Assembly (NCBI GenBank): GCA_946885735.1
Contig: CAMPGW010000001.1
Location: 27,405 to 91,404 of the forward strand
DNA: 64,000 bases
Source of the DNA: an uncultured Gammaproteobacteria bacterium
Lineage (GTDB): Bacteria; Pseudomonadota; Gammaproteobacteria; Xanthomonadales; Xanthomonadaceae
Direction of reading: 5' to 3'
The translations under genes were made by a program, and so were the position numbers. Positions 16,025 through 25,388 of the stretch are shown piece after piece. A model generated the notes under the pieces. The model was not told where the DNA came from, searched no databases, and saw only the letters and a list, made by a program, of their open reading frames with translations. The number at the start of each line of letters is the position of its first letter. Position 1 is the stretch's first letter.

Positions 16025-16939
16025 ATGAACGCTTCCACCCCGCCGCTGGAACTGCGCATCGCGCACCTGTCCAAGACCTACGGCAACGGCGTGCGCGCGC
16101 TCGACGACGTCAGCCTGACCATCCCGCAGGGCATGTACGGGCTGCTCGGCCCCAACGGCGCCGGCAAGTCCACGTTGATGCGCATCCTCGCCACCCTGCA
16201 GCAGCCGGATACGGGCTCGATCCGCCTGGGCGCGCTCGACGTGCTGCGCGAGCCGGATTCGCTGCGCCAGTCGCTGGGCTACCTTCCGCAGGAGTTCGGC
16301 GTGTACCCGAGCGTGACGGCGGAAAGCCTGCTCGATCATTTCGCGATCCTGAAAGGCCTCGTCAACCGCGGCGAGCGCAAGGACGTGGTGGAGGCGCTGT
16401 TGCGCCGCACCAACCTGTGGGAGGCGCGCAAGCGCAAGCTCGGCGGCTACTCCGGCGGCATGCGCCAGCGCTTCGGCGTGGCGGTGGCGCTGCTGGCCAA
16501 TCCGAAGTTGCTGATCGTGGACGAGCCCACCGCCGGCCTGGACCCGGCCGAGCGCGTGCGCTTCCTGAACCTGCTCAGCGAGCTGGGCGAGAACAGCATC
16601 GTGATCCTGTCCACGCATATCGTCGAGGACGTCAGCGAACTCTGCACGCGCATGGCGATCATCGACAAGGGCCGCATCCTGCTCGAGGCCGAGCCGCTGC
16701 AGGCCGTGGCCGCGCTGCAAGGGCGCATCTGGCGGCGTCTGGTGGACAAGCAGGACCTGCCGGCCTGCGAGCGCGACTACGCCATCATCTCCACGCGCAT
16801 GCTGGCGGGTCGCACGCTGGTCCATGCGATCAGCGACGAGGCGCCGGGGAACGGCTTCGAGCCCGCCGAGCCGGACCTCGAGGACGTCTACTTCTGCACC
16901 ATGGCGCGGCACCCGGCCCTGCGCCCGGCAGCGGCCTGA
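16025..16939 (+). CDS. ABC transporter ATP-binding protein (ABC-2 type)
   Basis: 304 residues from the ATG at 16025. Earlier in-frame starts exist but add a non-conserved tail. Walker A is GPNGAGKST (about 42-50), the Q-loop PQEFG, the signature YSGGMRQR, Walker B LLIVDEPTAGLD and the switch His in STHIVED. A C-terminal extension ends in LEDVYF. The stop overlaps the ATG of the following permease/peptidase gene (TGATG), so the two are made in fixed ratio and this is its motor subunit. Confidence 0.93.
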   Translation: MNASTPPLELRIAHLSKTYGNGVRALDDVSLTIPQGMYGLLGPNGAGKSTLMRILATLQQPDTGSIRLGALDVLREPDSLRQSLGYLPQEFGVYPSVTAESLLDHFAILKGLVNRGERKDVVEALLRRTNLWEARKRKLGGYSGGMRQRFGVAVALLANPKLLIVDEPTAGLDPAERVRFLNLLSELGENSIVILSTHIVEDVSELCTRMAIIDKGRILLEAEPLQAVAALQGRIWRRLVDKQDLPACERDYAIISTRMLAGRTLVHAISDEAPGNGFEPAEPDLEDVYFCTMARHPALRPAAA

Positions 16940-19900
16940 TGTTCGCCGAGGTCTTCCGCTTCGAGCTGCGCTACCAGTTGGCCCGCAAGTCCACCTGGTT
17001 CTATTTCCTGCTGCTCAATGCCTTGATCCTGCGCCTGAGCGCGGAATCCTTCTTCGACGGCGCGCGCGCGAACGGATACCCGTACAACGCACCCTTCGTG
17101 CTGGCCTCGGCAGGCATCATCGCCGGCATCTTCGGCATGGTGATGAGCGCGGCGATCGCCGGCGACGCCGCCGCGCGCGACGTGCACCTGCGGATGGCGC
17201 CGCTGATGTACACCTCGCCGGTCGGGCGCGCGGCCTACCTGGGCGGTCGCTTCCTGGCGGTGTTCGTGCTGGTGGCGGTGCTGATGGCCTCTATTCCGCT
17301 GGGCCAGCTCCTGCTGCTGTGGTTGCCGGGCCTGGATCCGGCCCTGGTCGCACCGTTCGAGCCGGCGCGCTACCTGCTGGTCTACGCCTCGCTGATGGTG
17401 CCGACGGTGTTCGTCACCACCGCGCTGATGTTCGCGGCCGCGCTGCTGGCGCGCCGGGCGATGGCCGCGTTCGCCGTCGCCGCCGGCCTGTTCGTCTCGG
17501 CGATCTTCACCAACGCCGTGTTGGCGCAGACCAAGAACCTGTGGGCGCTGGCGCGCATGCTCGACCCGTTCGCGCTCACCGTGATGTCGGAACTGTCGCG
17601 GCAGCGCACCGTGCTGCAGAAGGGACAGATGCTGATCGGCCTGGAGCCGACCGTGCTGGCCAACCGCGGGCTGTGGATCGCGATCGGTTGCGTGGCGCTG
17701 CTCGGCGCCTATGCGCGCTTCTCCTTCTCGCACGACGGCGCGGCGCGGCGGCCGCGCTGGTGGCCGCGCGGGTGGGTGGGACGTGGCCGCGGCGTCGCCG
17801 ATCCGCTGGAAGCGGCCGGTCCGGCCGTGCCGCGCGCCGCGCTGGCGCCGCTGCCGCCGTCCCGGCCACGCTTCGATGCACGCGCCCGCCTGCGCCAGGT
17901 GCTGGCGATCACCGCCACGTCCTTCCGCGAGATCGTCTTCGCGCGCGGTTTCCTGGTGGTGGTCGCGGTGGCGGGCCTGGTGGCGCTCACCGGGCCGGAG
18001 CTCATGGAGCACCTCGGCGTACCGCTGGTGCCGGTCACCGGCATGATCGCGATGGCGCTGGGCAACGCGACCGACTTCTTCGGCTTCGTCGCGCCGCTGA
18101 TCTGCGTGTTCTATGCCGGCGAGCTGGTCTGGCGCGAGCGTGACGCCGGCCTCGGGCCGATCGCGGACGCCGCGCCGATCAAGGACTGGGTGCCGCTGCT
18201 GGGCAAGGGGCTCGGCCTGGCGCTGGCGCTGGCGACCTGGCAGGGCCTGCTGATGGCGGCGGGAATCTTCACCCAGTGGCGGATGGAGCACTTCGATTTC
18301 CAGCCGCTGCTGTGGGTGCAGATGCTGTTCGGGCTGGGTTTGTCGGGCCACCTGCTGTTCGCGGTGGTGGCGATCGCTCTGCACGTGCTGGTGAACCAGA
18401 AGTTCGCGGGGCACCTGGCGGGCATCGCGGCGTTCGGGTTGATGCTGTTCTCGTCCCAGTTGGGCATCGAGCACACCCTGCTGATCTACAGCGCCGACCC
18501 CGGCTGGAATTACTCCGACATGCGCGGCTACGGCGGGACGCTCGGCCCGGTGTTGTGGTTCAAGCTGTATTGGGCGGGGTGGGCGCTGCTGCTCGCGAGC
18601 GGCGCGCGACTGCTGTGGGTACGCGGCGCCGAACACGGCGTCGCGCAGCGTTGGGCACAGGCGAGGGCGCGCGTTAGCCGGCCCCTCGCCGCCACTGCGG
18701 CGCTCGCCATGCTGCTGGTGCTGGGCGCCGGCGGCTACATTTTCTACAACACCAACGTACTCAACACGTACGCGAACTCGAAGCAGCGCGAGGCGCGCCG
18801 CGTCGCCTACGAGCGCCGCTACGCCGCCGTCGCCGCGCTACCTCAGCCGCTGCTCGCGTCCCGCACGCTGCGCGTCGAGCTGTACCCGGACCGCGCCGAG
18901 GCGACGATCACCGGCCGCGACGTCCTCGTAAATCGCAGCGAAAGGCCGATCGACACGCTGCACGTCGAGACTGCCGCCGAAGTGGTCGCCGGTCCCTTGC
19001 GCTTCGACCGCGACACGACCTTGGTGGCCGACGATGCCGAGCTACGCCATCGCACGGTGAAGCTGCGGCGGCCGTTGCAACCCGGCGAGTCGCTGGCGAT
19101 GGACTACGACCTGCGATTCGGCGGCCGCGGCTTCGGCAACGGCGGCATCCATACCGCGATCACGGCCGGCGCATCGCATTTCGAGCGGGACTGGCTGCCG
19201 ACCCTCGGCTACCAGCGCGACCGCGAAATCACCGACGCCGCCGCCCGCCGCGAGCACGGCCTGCCGCCGCGCCCGCCGATCACGCCGCTGGCCGACCTCG
19301 CCGCCCGCCATGACCCGCGCGGCAACCAGCGCATCCGGGTGGACACCACCATCGGCACCGCCGCCGACCAGGTCGCGGTCGCACCGGGGCAACTGCAGCG
19401 CAGCTGGAGCGAAGGCGGGCGCCGCTACTTCCGCTATGTCACGCCCGAGCCGATCGAGAACGGCTTCGGCATCTATTCGGCGCGCTACGCCATCCACGAG
19501 ACCCGTTGGCGCGACGTCGCCATCCGCATTTACCACCACCCCGCCCACGCGGCGAACGTCGCGCGGATCGCGCAGGGCGTGAAGGCTTCGCTCGAACGCT
19601 ACACGCGCACCATCGGTCCCTATCCGGCACGGCAACTGACGGTGGTCGAGGCCGCCGGCTACAACGTCAGCGCGCGCTCGCATCCCACCAGCATCCGCAT
19701 GTTCGAGGGTTACGCGCTGATGAACCCGGACGCCGACTGGCGCAAGGTGGACTTCGCCTTCGCGGTGATGGCGCACGAGATCGCGCACCAGTGGTGGGGC
19801 AACCAGCTCACGCCGGCCAACGTCGCCGGCGCGCCCTTCGTTTCCGAGAGCCTGGCCTGGTACAGCGCGCTGGGCGTGGTGGCGGACGCCAAGGGCGAGG

Positions 19901-20544
19901 CGCACCTGGAGCGTTTCCTCGACGTGATGCGCGAGGACTACCTCGGCCCGCGCGCCCGCGACGGCGTGCCCTTGCTTGAAGCCTCGGACTGGTTCACCGC
20001 CTACCGCCTGGGACCGTTCTCGATGGTGGCGCTGCGCGACGCGATCGGCGAGGAGCGCGTCAACCTGGCCTTGCGGCGCTTCTTCGCCAAGCATGGCCAC
20101 GGCCAGGTGCCGCTGGCGACGAGCCTGGATCTGTACGCCGAGCTGAAGGCGGTGACGCCGGCGGCGCAACACGAACTGCTGGCCGACCTGTTCGAGCGCA
20201 ATACCTTCTGGAACCTGCAGGCCAAGGAGGCCACGTCGCGCAAGGTGGGCAAGGCCTGGGAAGTCACGCTGGTGGTCGGTGCCGAAAAGGTCGCGGTGGA
20301 CCGGCAGGGCCGGGTGGCGCAACGACCGCTGCGCGAGCCGGTCGAGATCGGTGTGTATGGGCCCGGGACAGACGATGCGCCGGGCAAGCTGCTGTACCTG
20401 GCCAGGCACCGCCTGAAGGAAGGAGAACAGCGCATCACGGTGAGCGTGCCGAGCGAGCCGGCCCGCGCCGGCATCGACCCGCGCAACGTGCTGATCGACA
20501 CCCACCGCGCCAACAACATGAAGGTGCTGACGGCGACGCCCTGA
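16939..20544 (+). CDS. ABC permease fused to an M1-family zinc aminopeptidase domain
   Basis: 1201 residues in one uninterrupted frame. The first 600 residues or so contain two ABC-2-like permease units (about twelve membrane segments), separated near residue 270-310 by a basic Pro/Arg-rich linker. After the last membrane segment (about 585-605) a periplasmic domain carries the M1 zinc site: His946-Glu947-x2-His950 and, 20 residues on, Glu970 in SESLAWY. The spacing to the third ligand is one residue longer than in classical M1 enzymes, as in other permease-fused members. Architecture known in this order and in Bacteroidota; function not settled. Probably the exporter or mechanical anchor of a surface peptidase. 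Confidence 0.9.
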   Translation: MFAEVFRFELRYQLARKSTWFYFLLLNALILRLSAESFFDGARANGYPYNAPFVLASAGIIAGIFGMVMSAAIAGDAAARDVHLRMAPLMYTSPVGRAAYLGGRFLAVFVLVAVLMASIPLGQLLLLWLPGLDPALVAPFEPARYLLVYASLMVPTVFVTTALMFAAALLARRAMAAFAVAAGLFVSAIFTNAVLAQTKNLWALARMLDPFALTVMSELSRQRTVLQKGQMLIGLEPTVLANRGLWIAIGCVALLGAYARFSFSHDGAARRPRWWPRGWVGRGRGVADPLEAAGPAVPRAALAPLPPSRPRFDARARLRQVLAITATSFREIVFARGFLVVVAVAGLVALTGPELMEHLGVPLVPVTGMIAMALGNATDFFGFVAPLICVFYAGELVWRERDAGLGPIADAAPIKDWVPLLGKGLGLALALATWQGLLMAAGIFTQWRMEHFDFQPLLWVQMLFGLGLSGHLLFAVVAIALHVLVNQKFAGHLAGIAAFGLMLFSSQLGIEHTLLIYSADPGWNYSDMRGYGGTLGPVLWFKLYWAGWALLLASGARLLWVRGAEHGVAQRWAQARARVSRPLAATAALAMLLVLGAGGYIFYNTNVLNTYANSKQREARRVAYERRYAAVAALPQPLLASRTLRVELYPDRAEATITGRDVLVNRSERPIDTLHVETAAEVVAGPLRFDRDTTLVADDAELRHRTVKLRRPLQPGESLAMDYDLRFGGRGFGNGGIHTAITAGASHFERDWLPTLGYQRDREITDAAARREHGLPPRPPITPLADLAARHDPRGNQRIRVDTTIGTAADQVAVAPGQLQRSWSEGGRRYFRYVTPEPIENGFGIYSARYAIHETRWRDVAIRIYHHPAHAANVARIAQGVKASLERYTRTIGPYPARQLTVVEAAGYNVSARSHPTSIRMFEGYALMNPDADWRKVDFAFAVMAHEIAHQWWGNQLTPANVAGAPFVSESLAWYSALGVVADAKGEAHLERFLDVMREDYLGPRARDGVPLLEASDWFTAYRLGPFSMVALRDAIGEERVNLALRRFFAKHGHGQVPLATSLDLYAELKAVTPAAQHELLADLFERNTFWNLQAKEATSRKVGKAWEVTLVVGAEKVAVDRQGRVAQRPLREPVEIGVYGPGTDDAPGKLLYLARHRLKEGEQRITVSVPSEPARAGIDPRNVLIDTHRANNMKVLTATP

Positions 20545-20628
20545 ACCACCGCGCCCCATGACAATCGGCACTCACGGCGCCGGGGGGTTCTGCTACGGTC
20601 CGGGAACTTCGTCCCGGGGACCCGACCC

Positions 20629-23424
20629 ATGCGCCACGCCGCCCTGTTCATCGCCCTCAGCCTGGCCTTCGGGCCGTCCGCGTTCGCCGCCGACGCCATC
20701 ACGCCGGTGCCGGCCGCCGAACTCGCGCGCAGCGTCGACATCCCTTATGAAACCTTCACGCTCGACAACGGCCTGCGCGTGGTCCTGCACACCGACCGCA
20801 AGGCGCCGGTGGTGGCCTTGCAGGCCTGGTACAACGTCGGCTCGAAGGACGAGCCCAAGGGCAAAACCGGTTACGCGCATCTGTTCGAGCACATCGGCCT
20901 GTTCAATCCCACCGAGAACCTGCCGGGCGGGCTGATGCAGCCGCTGCGCGCGCTCGGCGCCACCGACTGGAACGGCACCACCTGGTTCGACCGCACCAAC
21001 TTCTTCCAGACCGTGCCGACCTCCGCGCTCGAGCAGGCGATGTACATGGAGAGCGATCGCATGGGCCATCTGCTCGGCGCGCTCAACCAGGAGCGGCTCG
21101 ACAACCAGCGCGGCGTGGTGCAGAACGAAAAGCGCCAGGGCGACAACCAGCCTTATGGCCTGGTGCAGTACGCGCGCTTGGAAGCCTTGTTCCCGGAAGG
21201 CCACCCGTACCGGCACTCGACCATCGGTTCGATGGCCGACCTCGACGCCGCCAGCCTCGAGGACCTGCGCAACTGGCATCGCGAGAACTACGGCCCCAAC
21301 AATGCGGTGCTGTCGATCGCCGGCGACATCGACGTGGCGGCCGCGCGCCGGCTGGTGCAGAAGTATTTCGGCCACATTCCGCGCGGCGCGCAGAACGAGC
21401 CGGCCATGGCGGATGTCCCGACCCTGCCCAAGCGCGTGGACATCGCCATGCAGGACCGCGTGTCGAACACGCGCCTGTACCGCAACTGGGCCGTGCCGGG
21501 CCTGCTCGACGAGGCGTCCGCCGACCTCGACGTCGCCGCCACCGTGCTCGGCGGCCTGGCCAGTTCGCGCCTGGACAACGAACTCGTGCGCGGCGACGAG
21601 ACCGCCGTCGCCGTCACCGCCGGCTACCAGCCCTTCCACCGGCTCGGCATGGTCACCGTCAGCGTGGACGTGAAGCCGGGGCAGGATGCGGATGCGGTGT
21701 CGGCGCGGCTGGACAAGCTGATCGCCGATTTCATCCAGAACGGACCGACCGAGGACGAGGTGGCGCGCGTGGCGACCACGCGCATCGCCGGCATGGTCGG
21801 CGCGCTCGAGCCGGTCGGCGGTTTCGGCGGCAAGTCGGTGGTGCTGGCCGAGGGCGCGCTGTACGCCAGCGATCCCGGCCACTATCGCAAGGAACTGGCG
21901 GGCTACGGCAAGGCCACGCCGGCCTCCGTGCGCGCGGCGATGCAGCGCTGGCTTACGCGCCCGACCGTGGCCATCCGCGTCGATCCGGGCGAGCGCCCGG
22001 CCTATGCCGAGGCGGCAAGCGCGCGGCCCGCGCCGACGCCGGCGACGCCGCTACAGGTCACGCCGCGCGAACCGATGCCGCCGGTGGGCGCGATGAAGCC
22101 GCTGGATTTCCCCGAGGTCGAGCGTGCCACGCTGCGCAACGGCATCGAAGTCGTCTACGCGCAATCCATCGCGGTGCCGATGACGCAGGTGGCGGTGGAG
22201 TTCGACGCCGGCGTGGCGGCGGACCCGGCCGATGCGCTCGGCACGCAGCGCCTGATGCTCGCGCTGCTGGACCAGGGCACGCAGACGCGTGACGCGGTGC
22301 AGATCGCCGAGACCGGCGAGCGCCTGGGCGCGAACATTGGCACCAACACCGGCCTGGACCGCACCGCGGTGACGCTGGGCGTGGTCTCGCCCAACCTCGA
22401 CGGCGGCCTCGAGCTGCTGGCCGACGTGATCCGCAATCCCGCCTTCAAGCCGACCGACCTGGAACGCATGCGCGCGCAGCAGCTGGCGATGATCGCGCAG
22501 GAGAACACCTCGCCGAACGGCATGGGCGGGCGCGCGGTGCCCGGCATCCTCTACGGCGCGGCGCATCCCTACGGGCGACCGGCCTCGGGCCTGGGCGACA
22601 CCGCGGCGGTCACCGCCCTCGACCGCGATGCGCTACAGGCCTTCCACCAGCGCTGGCTGCGGCCCGACAACGCGCGCATCTTCGTGGTGTCGGACAAGCC
22701 GCTGGCCGAGCTGAAGCCGATGCTCGACGCGCGCTTCGGCGAGTGGACCGCGCCCACGGTCGCCAAGGGCAGCAAGTCCTTCGCCGCGCCCTTGCCCGAG
22801 CCCACGCCGCGCATCGTGCTGATCGACCGCCCGCAGTCGCCGCAGTCGCTGATCATCGGCGGCGTGGTGCTGCCGGTCACCGGCAAGGACGACCTGGTCG
22901 CCTTCAACGCCGCCAACGAGGTGATCGGCAACGGCTTCCTGTCGCGCATCAACCAGGACATCCGCGAGACCCGCGGCTGGTCATACGGCCTCAACGGCCG
23001 CATCACCCTGGCCGAGCAGCGCTCGCCCTACCTGGTCACCGCGCCGGTGCAGTCCAACCGCACCGGCGAGTCGATCGCGGTGCTGATCCAGCAGTACAAG
23101 GACTTCCTGTCGGCCAAGGGCGTCACCGAGGCCGAGCGCGAGCGCACCATCAACGGCAACGTGCGCCAGCTTCCGGGCGGCTTCGAGACTTCGGCGGCGG
23201 TGCTCAACGCGCTGCGCACCAATGCGTTGTACGGGCGGCCGGACAACTATTGGGAAACGCTGGGCCCGCGTTATGAAGCCCTGAGCGCGGCCGACATGGA
23301 CGCCGCCGCGCGTCGCGTCATCAAGGACGCGGAGTTCGTCTGGGTCGTGGTCGGCGACGCCAAGGTCGTGAAGCCGCAGCTGGAATCGCTGGGCTTGCCG
23401 GTGGAGGAGCGCGCGGCGCCCTGA
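20629..23424 (+). CDS. Secreted M16-family zinc peptidase (insulinase/pitrilysin type)
   Basis: 931 residues with a signal peptide cleaved after AFA (about residue 20). The inverted zinc motif HxxEH is intact: His84, Glu87, His88, with the distal Glu167 in VVQNEK. The sequence has the two tandem M16 halves (about 40-470 and 490-925); only the first bears the metal site, the second being the inactive half that closes the chamber. Such enzymes degrade peptides up to a few kDa in the periplasm. It lies 84 bases after the permease/M1 fusion on the same strand, so the two peptidases may act together on exported peptides. Confidence 0.93.
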   Translation: MRHAALFIALSLAFGPSAFAADAITPVPAAELARSVDIPYETFTLDNGLRVVLHTDRKAPVVALQAWYNVGSKDEPKGKTGYAHLFEHIGLFNPTENLPGGLMQPLRALGATDWNGTTWFDRTNFFQTVPTSALEQAMYMESDRMGHLLGALNQERLDNQRGVVQNEKRQGDNQPYGLVQYARLEALFPEGHPYRHSTIGSMADLDAASLEDLRNWHRENYGPNNAVLSIAGDIDVAAARRLVQKYFGHIPRGAQNEPAMADVPTLPKRVDIAMQDRVSNTRLYRNWAVPGLLDEASADLDVAATVLGGLASSRLDNELVRGDETAVAVTAGYQPFHRLGMVTVSVDVKPGQDADAVSARLDKLIADFIQNGPTEDEVARVATTRIAGMVGALEPVGGFGGKSVVLAEGALYASDPGHYRKELAGYGKATPASVRAAMQRWLTRPTVAIRVDPGERPAYAEAASARPAPTPATPLQVTPREPMPPVGAMKPLDFPEVERATLRNGIEVVYAQSIAVPMTQVAVEFDAGVAADPADALGTQRLMLALLDQGTQTRDAVQIAETGERLGANIGTNTGLDRTAVTLGVVSPNLDGGLELLADVIRNPAFKPTDLERMRAQQLAMIAQENTSPNGMGGRAVPGILYGAAHPYGRPASGLGDTAAVTALDRDALQAFHQRWLRPDNARIFVVSDKPLAELKPMLDARFGEWTAPTVAKGSKSFAAPLPEPTPRIVLIDRPQSPQSLIIGGVVLPVTGKDDLVAFNAANEVIGNGFLSRINQDIRETRGWSYGLNGRITLAEQRSPYLVTAPVQSNRTGESIAVLIQQYKDFLSAKGVTEAERERTINGNVRQLPGGFETSAAVLNALRTNALYGRPDNYWETLGPRYEALSAADMDAAARRVIKDAEFVWVVVGDAKVVKPQLESLGLPVEERAAP

Positions 23425-23541
23425 CGCCGCCCGCGCACCCGGCGCGCAACTCAGCCCGAACGTTCAAGCCCGGCGCGGGGCCGGCATGGAGACTGGTCCT
23501 GCCGGCCAATCCTGGCCCGCGCAACGTTCAGGAGATTCGCC

Positions 23542-23679
23542 ATGACCACCGAAAACAAGAAGTGCAGCTGCCCGTCCTGCCCCGGCGCGAGCTGTGGCTG
23601 CGGTTGCCAGTCCGCCGCCCCGGCCGCCTGCCAGTGCGGTTGCCAGCAGGGCAAGGCCTGCGCCTGCAAGCCGCGCTGA
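23542..23679 (+). CDS. Small bacterial metallothionein-like protein
   Basis: 45 residues, below the length most gene finders report. It starts at an ATG with AGGAG 8 bases upstream. Eleven cysteines (8, 10, 13, 18, 20, 22, 30, 32, 34, 40, 42) occur as C-x-C and C-x2-C pairs, with no aromatic residues and a Lys/Arg-capped C-terminus. This is the signature of metal-thiolate cluster proteins binding zinc, cadmium or copper. It is probably monocistronic: a stable stem-loop follows. The exact metal and whether it belongs to BmtA-type metallothioneins cannot be settled by eye. Confidence 0.82.
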   Translation: MTTENKKCSCPSCPGASCGCGCQSAAPAACQCGCQQGKACACKPR

Positions 23680-23699
23680 AACCGCTTCGCTTGCTCGCC

Positions 23700-23733
23700 C
23701 CTGCCGCACGCGGGATGATCCCGGTGCGGCGGG
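23700..23733 (+). terminator. Stem-loop after the metallothionein gene
   Basis: CCTGCCGCAC pairs with GTGCGGCGGG (one G-T pair), and the inside refolds into a second stem CGGGA-TGA-TCCCG. There is no T-run. It lies 20 bases beyond the metallothionein stop and 25 bases before the tail-sheath start, so it probably separates or attenuates the two units. Confidence 0.5.
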
Positions 23734-23758
23734 GAGCCGCGTGGGACGGGAGCGTCGG

Positions 23759-24874
23759 ATGAATGTGCCGGGCCCGACCCGCATCGAGGAGATCCCGCCG
23801 CGTCGCCCGATACAGGCTGCCCTCACCGGCGTGACCGCCTTCGTCGGCAGTGCCAGCGCGGGGCCGGTCGCGCAGCCGGTGCGTTTCCAGTCCGCGTGGA
23901 AGATCGAGGAGACCTTTGGCGGCTTCGGGTCGGGCCATGCGCTCGGTTACGCGCTGCGCGATTTCTTCCTCAACGGGGGAGGCGAGGCCTTCGCGGTGCG
24001 AACGCGCACGAGTCTGGCCGCGGACGTGGAGGGGATGAGGGAGGCGTTGCGGGTGCTCGAAGCAACCGACTTCGACCTGCTGGCCTTGCTGCCCGATACG
24101 CCCCAGGGCGACGTCCCGCCGGCGCTGCTGACCGAGGCCATCGCCCTGTGCGAACGCCGCCGCGCCATGCTGCTGGTGGATGCGCCCTCCGCCTGGGCCG
24201 GTGCCGGCGATGCGATCGCCGCGATGGCCGCGGGCGTGATCCCGCGCAGTCGCGATGCGGCGCTGTATTTCCCGCGCCTCCACGCGCACGACGGAACAGG
24301 CGGGCGGGAAGGCGCGGTGTCTGCGCTTGGCGCGGTGGCGGGTTGCGTCGCGCGCACCGACGCGAGACATGGCGTTTGGAAGTCGCCTGCCGGGAGCGAG
24401 GCCACGCTGTACGGGTTCACGCCTGCGCTAGCGCTGAACAACCTCGACGCCGGCCGCCTCAATCCGCTGGCGAGCAATGCCATCCGCAGCCTGCCCTACG
24501 GCGGCACGTGCCTGTGGGGCGGGCGCACACTGCGCGGCGCAGACGGCCTGGCCGACGATTACAAGTACCTGGCGGTTCGGCGACTCGCGCTGCTGCTGCA
24601 GCGCAGCCTCGACCGCGGCCTCGACTGGGTCGTATTCGAAGCCGACTCCGAGCGCCTGCGCAGCGACGTTCGCCGCGAGGTCGAGACCTTCCTGCACGGG
24701 TTGTTCCGCGACCGTGCCTTCAGCGGCAACAAGCCGAGCGATGCCTTTTTCGCTCAGTGCGAGCCCGCGATCGTCGGTGCGCCGCCCACCCTCGACCTGC
24801 TGGTGGGCTTCGCACCGATCAAGCCAGCGGAATTCCTGGTGTTCCGCCTGCAGAAACCGCTGGCACCAGGCTGA
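23759..24874 (+). CDS. Orphan contractile tail sheath protein (phage/eCIS type)
   Basis: 371 residues from the ATG at 23759 (GGGAG upstream). The N-terminus (GPTRIEEIP, then ALTGVTAFVGSA) and C-terminus (YKYLAVRRLALLLQRSLDRG, then WVVFEAD, then AFFAQCE and KPAEFLVFRL) are the conserved blocks of tail sheath proteins that wrap the tube of contractile phages, pyocins and extracellular contractile injection systems. Its length matches the compact P2 FI type. No tube, baseplate, spike, chaperone, AAA ATPase or integrase gene is nearby; neighbours are chromosomal. Either a domesticated fragment, a filament-forming protein with a new job, or a part used in trans by a system elsewhere. Confidence 0.88.
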   Translation: MNVPGPTRIEEIPPRRPIQAALTGVTAFVGSASAGPVAQPVRFQSAWKIEETFGGFGSGHALGYALRDFFLNGGGEAFAVRTRTSLAADVEGMREALRVLEATDFDLLALLPDTPQGDVPPALLTEAIALCERRRAMLLVDAPSAWAGAGDAIAAMAAGVIPRSRDAALYFPRLHAHDGTGGREGAVSALGAVAGCVARTDARHGVWKSPAGSEATLYGFTPALALNNLDAGRLNPLASNAIRSLPYGGTCLWGGRTLRGADGLADDYKYLAVRRLALLLQRSLDRGLDWVVFEADSERLRSDVRREVETFLHGLFRDRAFSGNKPSDAFFAQCEPAIVGAPPTLDLLVGFAPIKPAEFLVFRLQKPLAPG

Positions 24875-24883
24875 GCGGAACCG

Positions 24884-25252
24884 TCAGCCGCCGCGGCCGC
24901 CGATATCCAGGATCGCCTGGAAGCCGCCGAAGATCATCCGCTTGCCGTCGAAGGGCATCGGCGTCTTCTCGGGATCCATGCGCGGGTCCTCCATCATCTT
25001 CTTGATGCCGGCGTCGCGCGTGGCCTTGTCGGGCCACTCCACCCAGCTGAAGGCCACCGTCTCGTCGGCGGTTGCCTGCACCGAACGTTTGAAGTCGGTC
25101 TGCTTGCCATCCGGTACGTCGTCGCCCCAGCACTCGACGACGCGCAGCGCGCCGAACTCCATGAAGATCTGGTCGAACTCGCGGGCGTGGTCGAGGAACT
25201 TCTGCTTGTTGGCGGTGGGTACGGCCATGACGAAACCATCGATGTAGGACAT
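24884..25252 (-). CDS. DUF1428 family protein
   Basis: 122 residues from the ATG at 25252, with GGAGG 7 bases upstream. It has the family's opening (SYIDGFVMAVP) and the conserved ECWGDDVP and MPFDGKRMIFGGF blocks. The fold is a ferredoxin-like alpha/beta dimer related to monooxygenase-like ABM proteins. Its biochemical function is unknown; members are often found with SRPBCC or sigma-ECF genes, which are not adjacent here. It is convergent with the sheath gene (9 bases apart) and divergent from the M64 peptidase gene. Confidence 0.9.
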   Translation of the reverse strand: MSYIDGFVMAVPTANKQKFLDHAREFDQIFMEFGALRVVECWGDDVPDGKQTDFKRSVQATADETVAFSWVEWPDKATRDAGIKKMMEDPRMDPEKTPMPFDGKRMIFGGFQAILDIGGRGG

Positions 25253-25388
25253 GCGGGCCTCCAGGGTTCGTGCGGGAAGGGGAAGGTCGCATTCTCCACC
25301 GGCGGTGGCGGCGTGCAAGCGGCGCGACGGTCTCGGCCGTGCGACGGCTGTGGCATGCTGGTCGGGTCGCCCTGATCCGGAGCCTGCC

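Noticed and set aside
16939..20544. Frameshifted or wrongly fused permease and peptidase
   Set aside because: The frame is continuous, both halves are complete and the same fusion order is known in related bacteria.
20545..20628. Inverted repeat CGGGA-ACTTCG-TCCCG just before the M16 peptidase gene as terminator or riboswitch
   Set aside because: The stem is only 5 bp with a bulge outside it and no T-run; too weak for a separate feature.
23458..23529. GAACGTTC near 23458 and AACGTTC near 23523 upstream of the metallothionein as a metal-regulator operator
   Set aside because: The sites are too short and do not match a known ArsR, MerR or Zur site; chance occurrence is likely.
23759..24874. 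A prophage around the sheath gene
   Set aside because: No integrase, capsid, terminase, tail tube or attachment-site-like repeat was found on either side; neighbouring genes are ordinary chromosomal ones.
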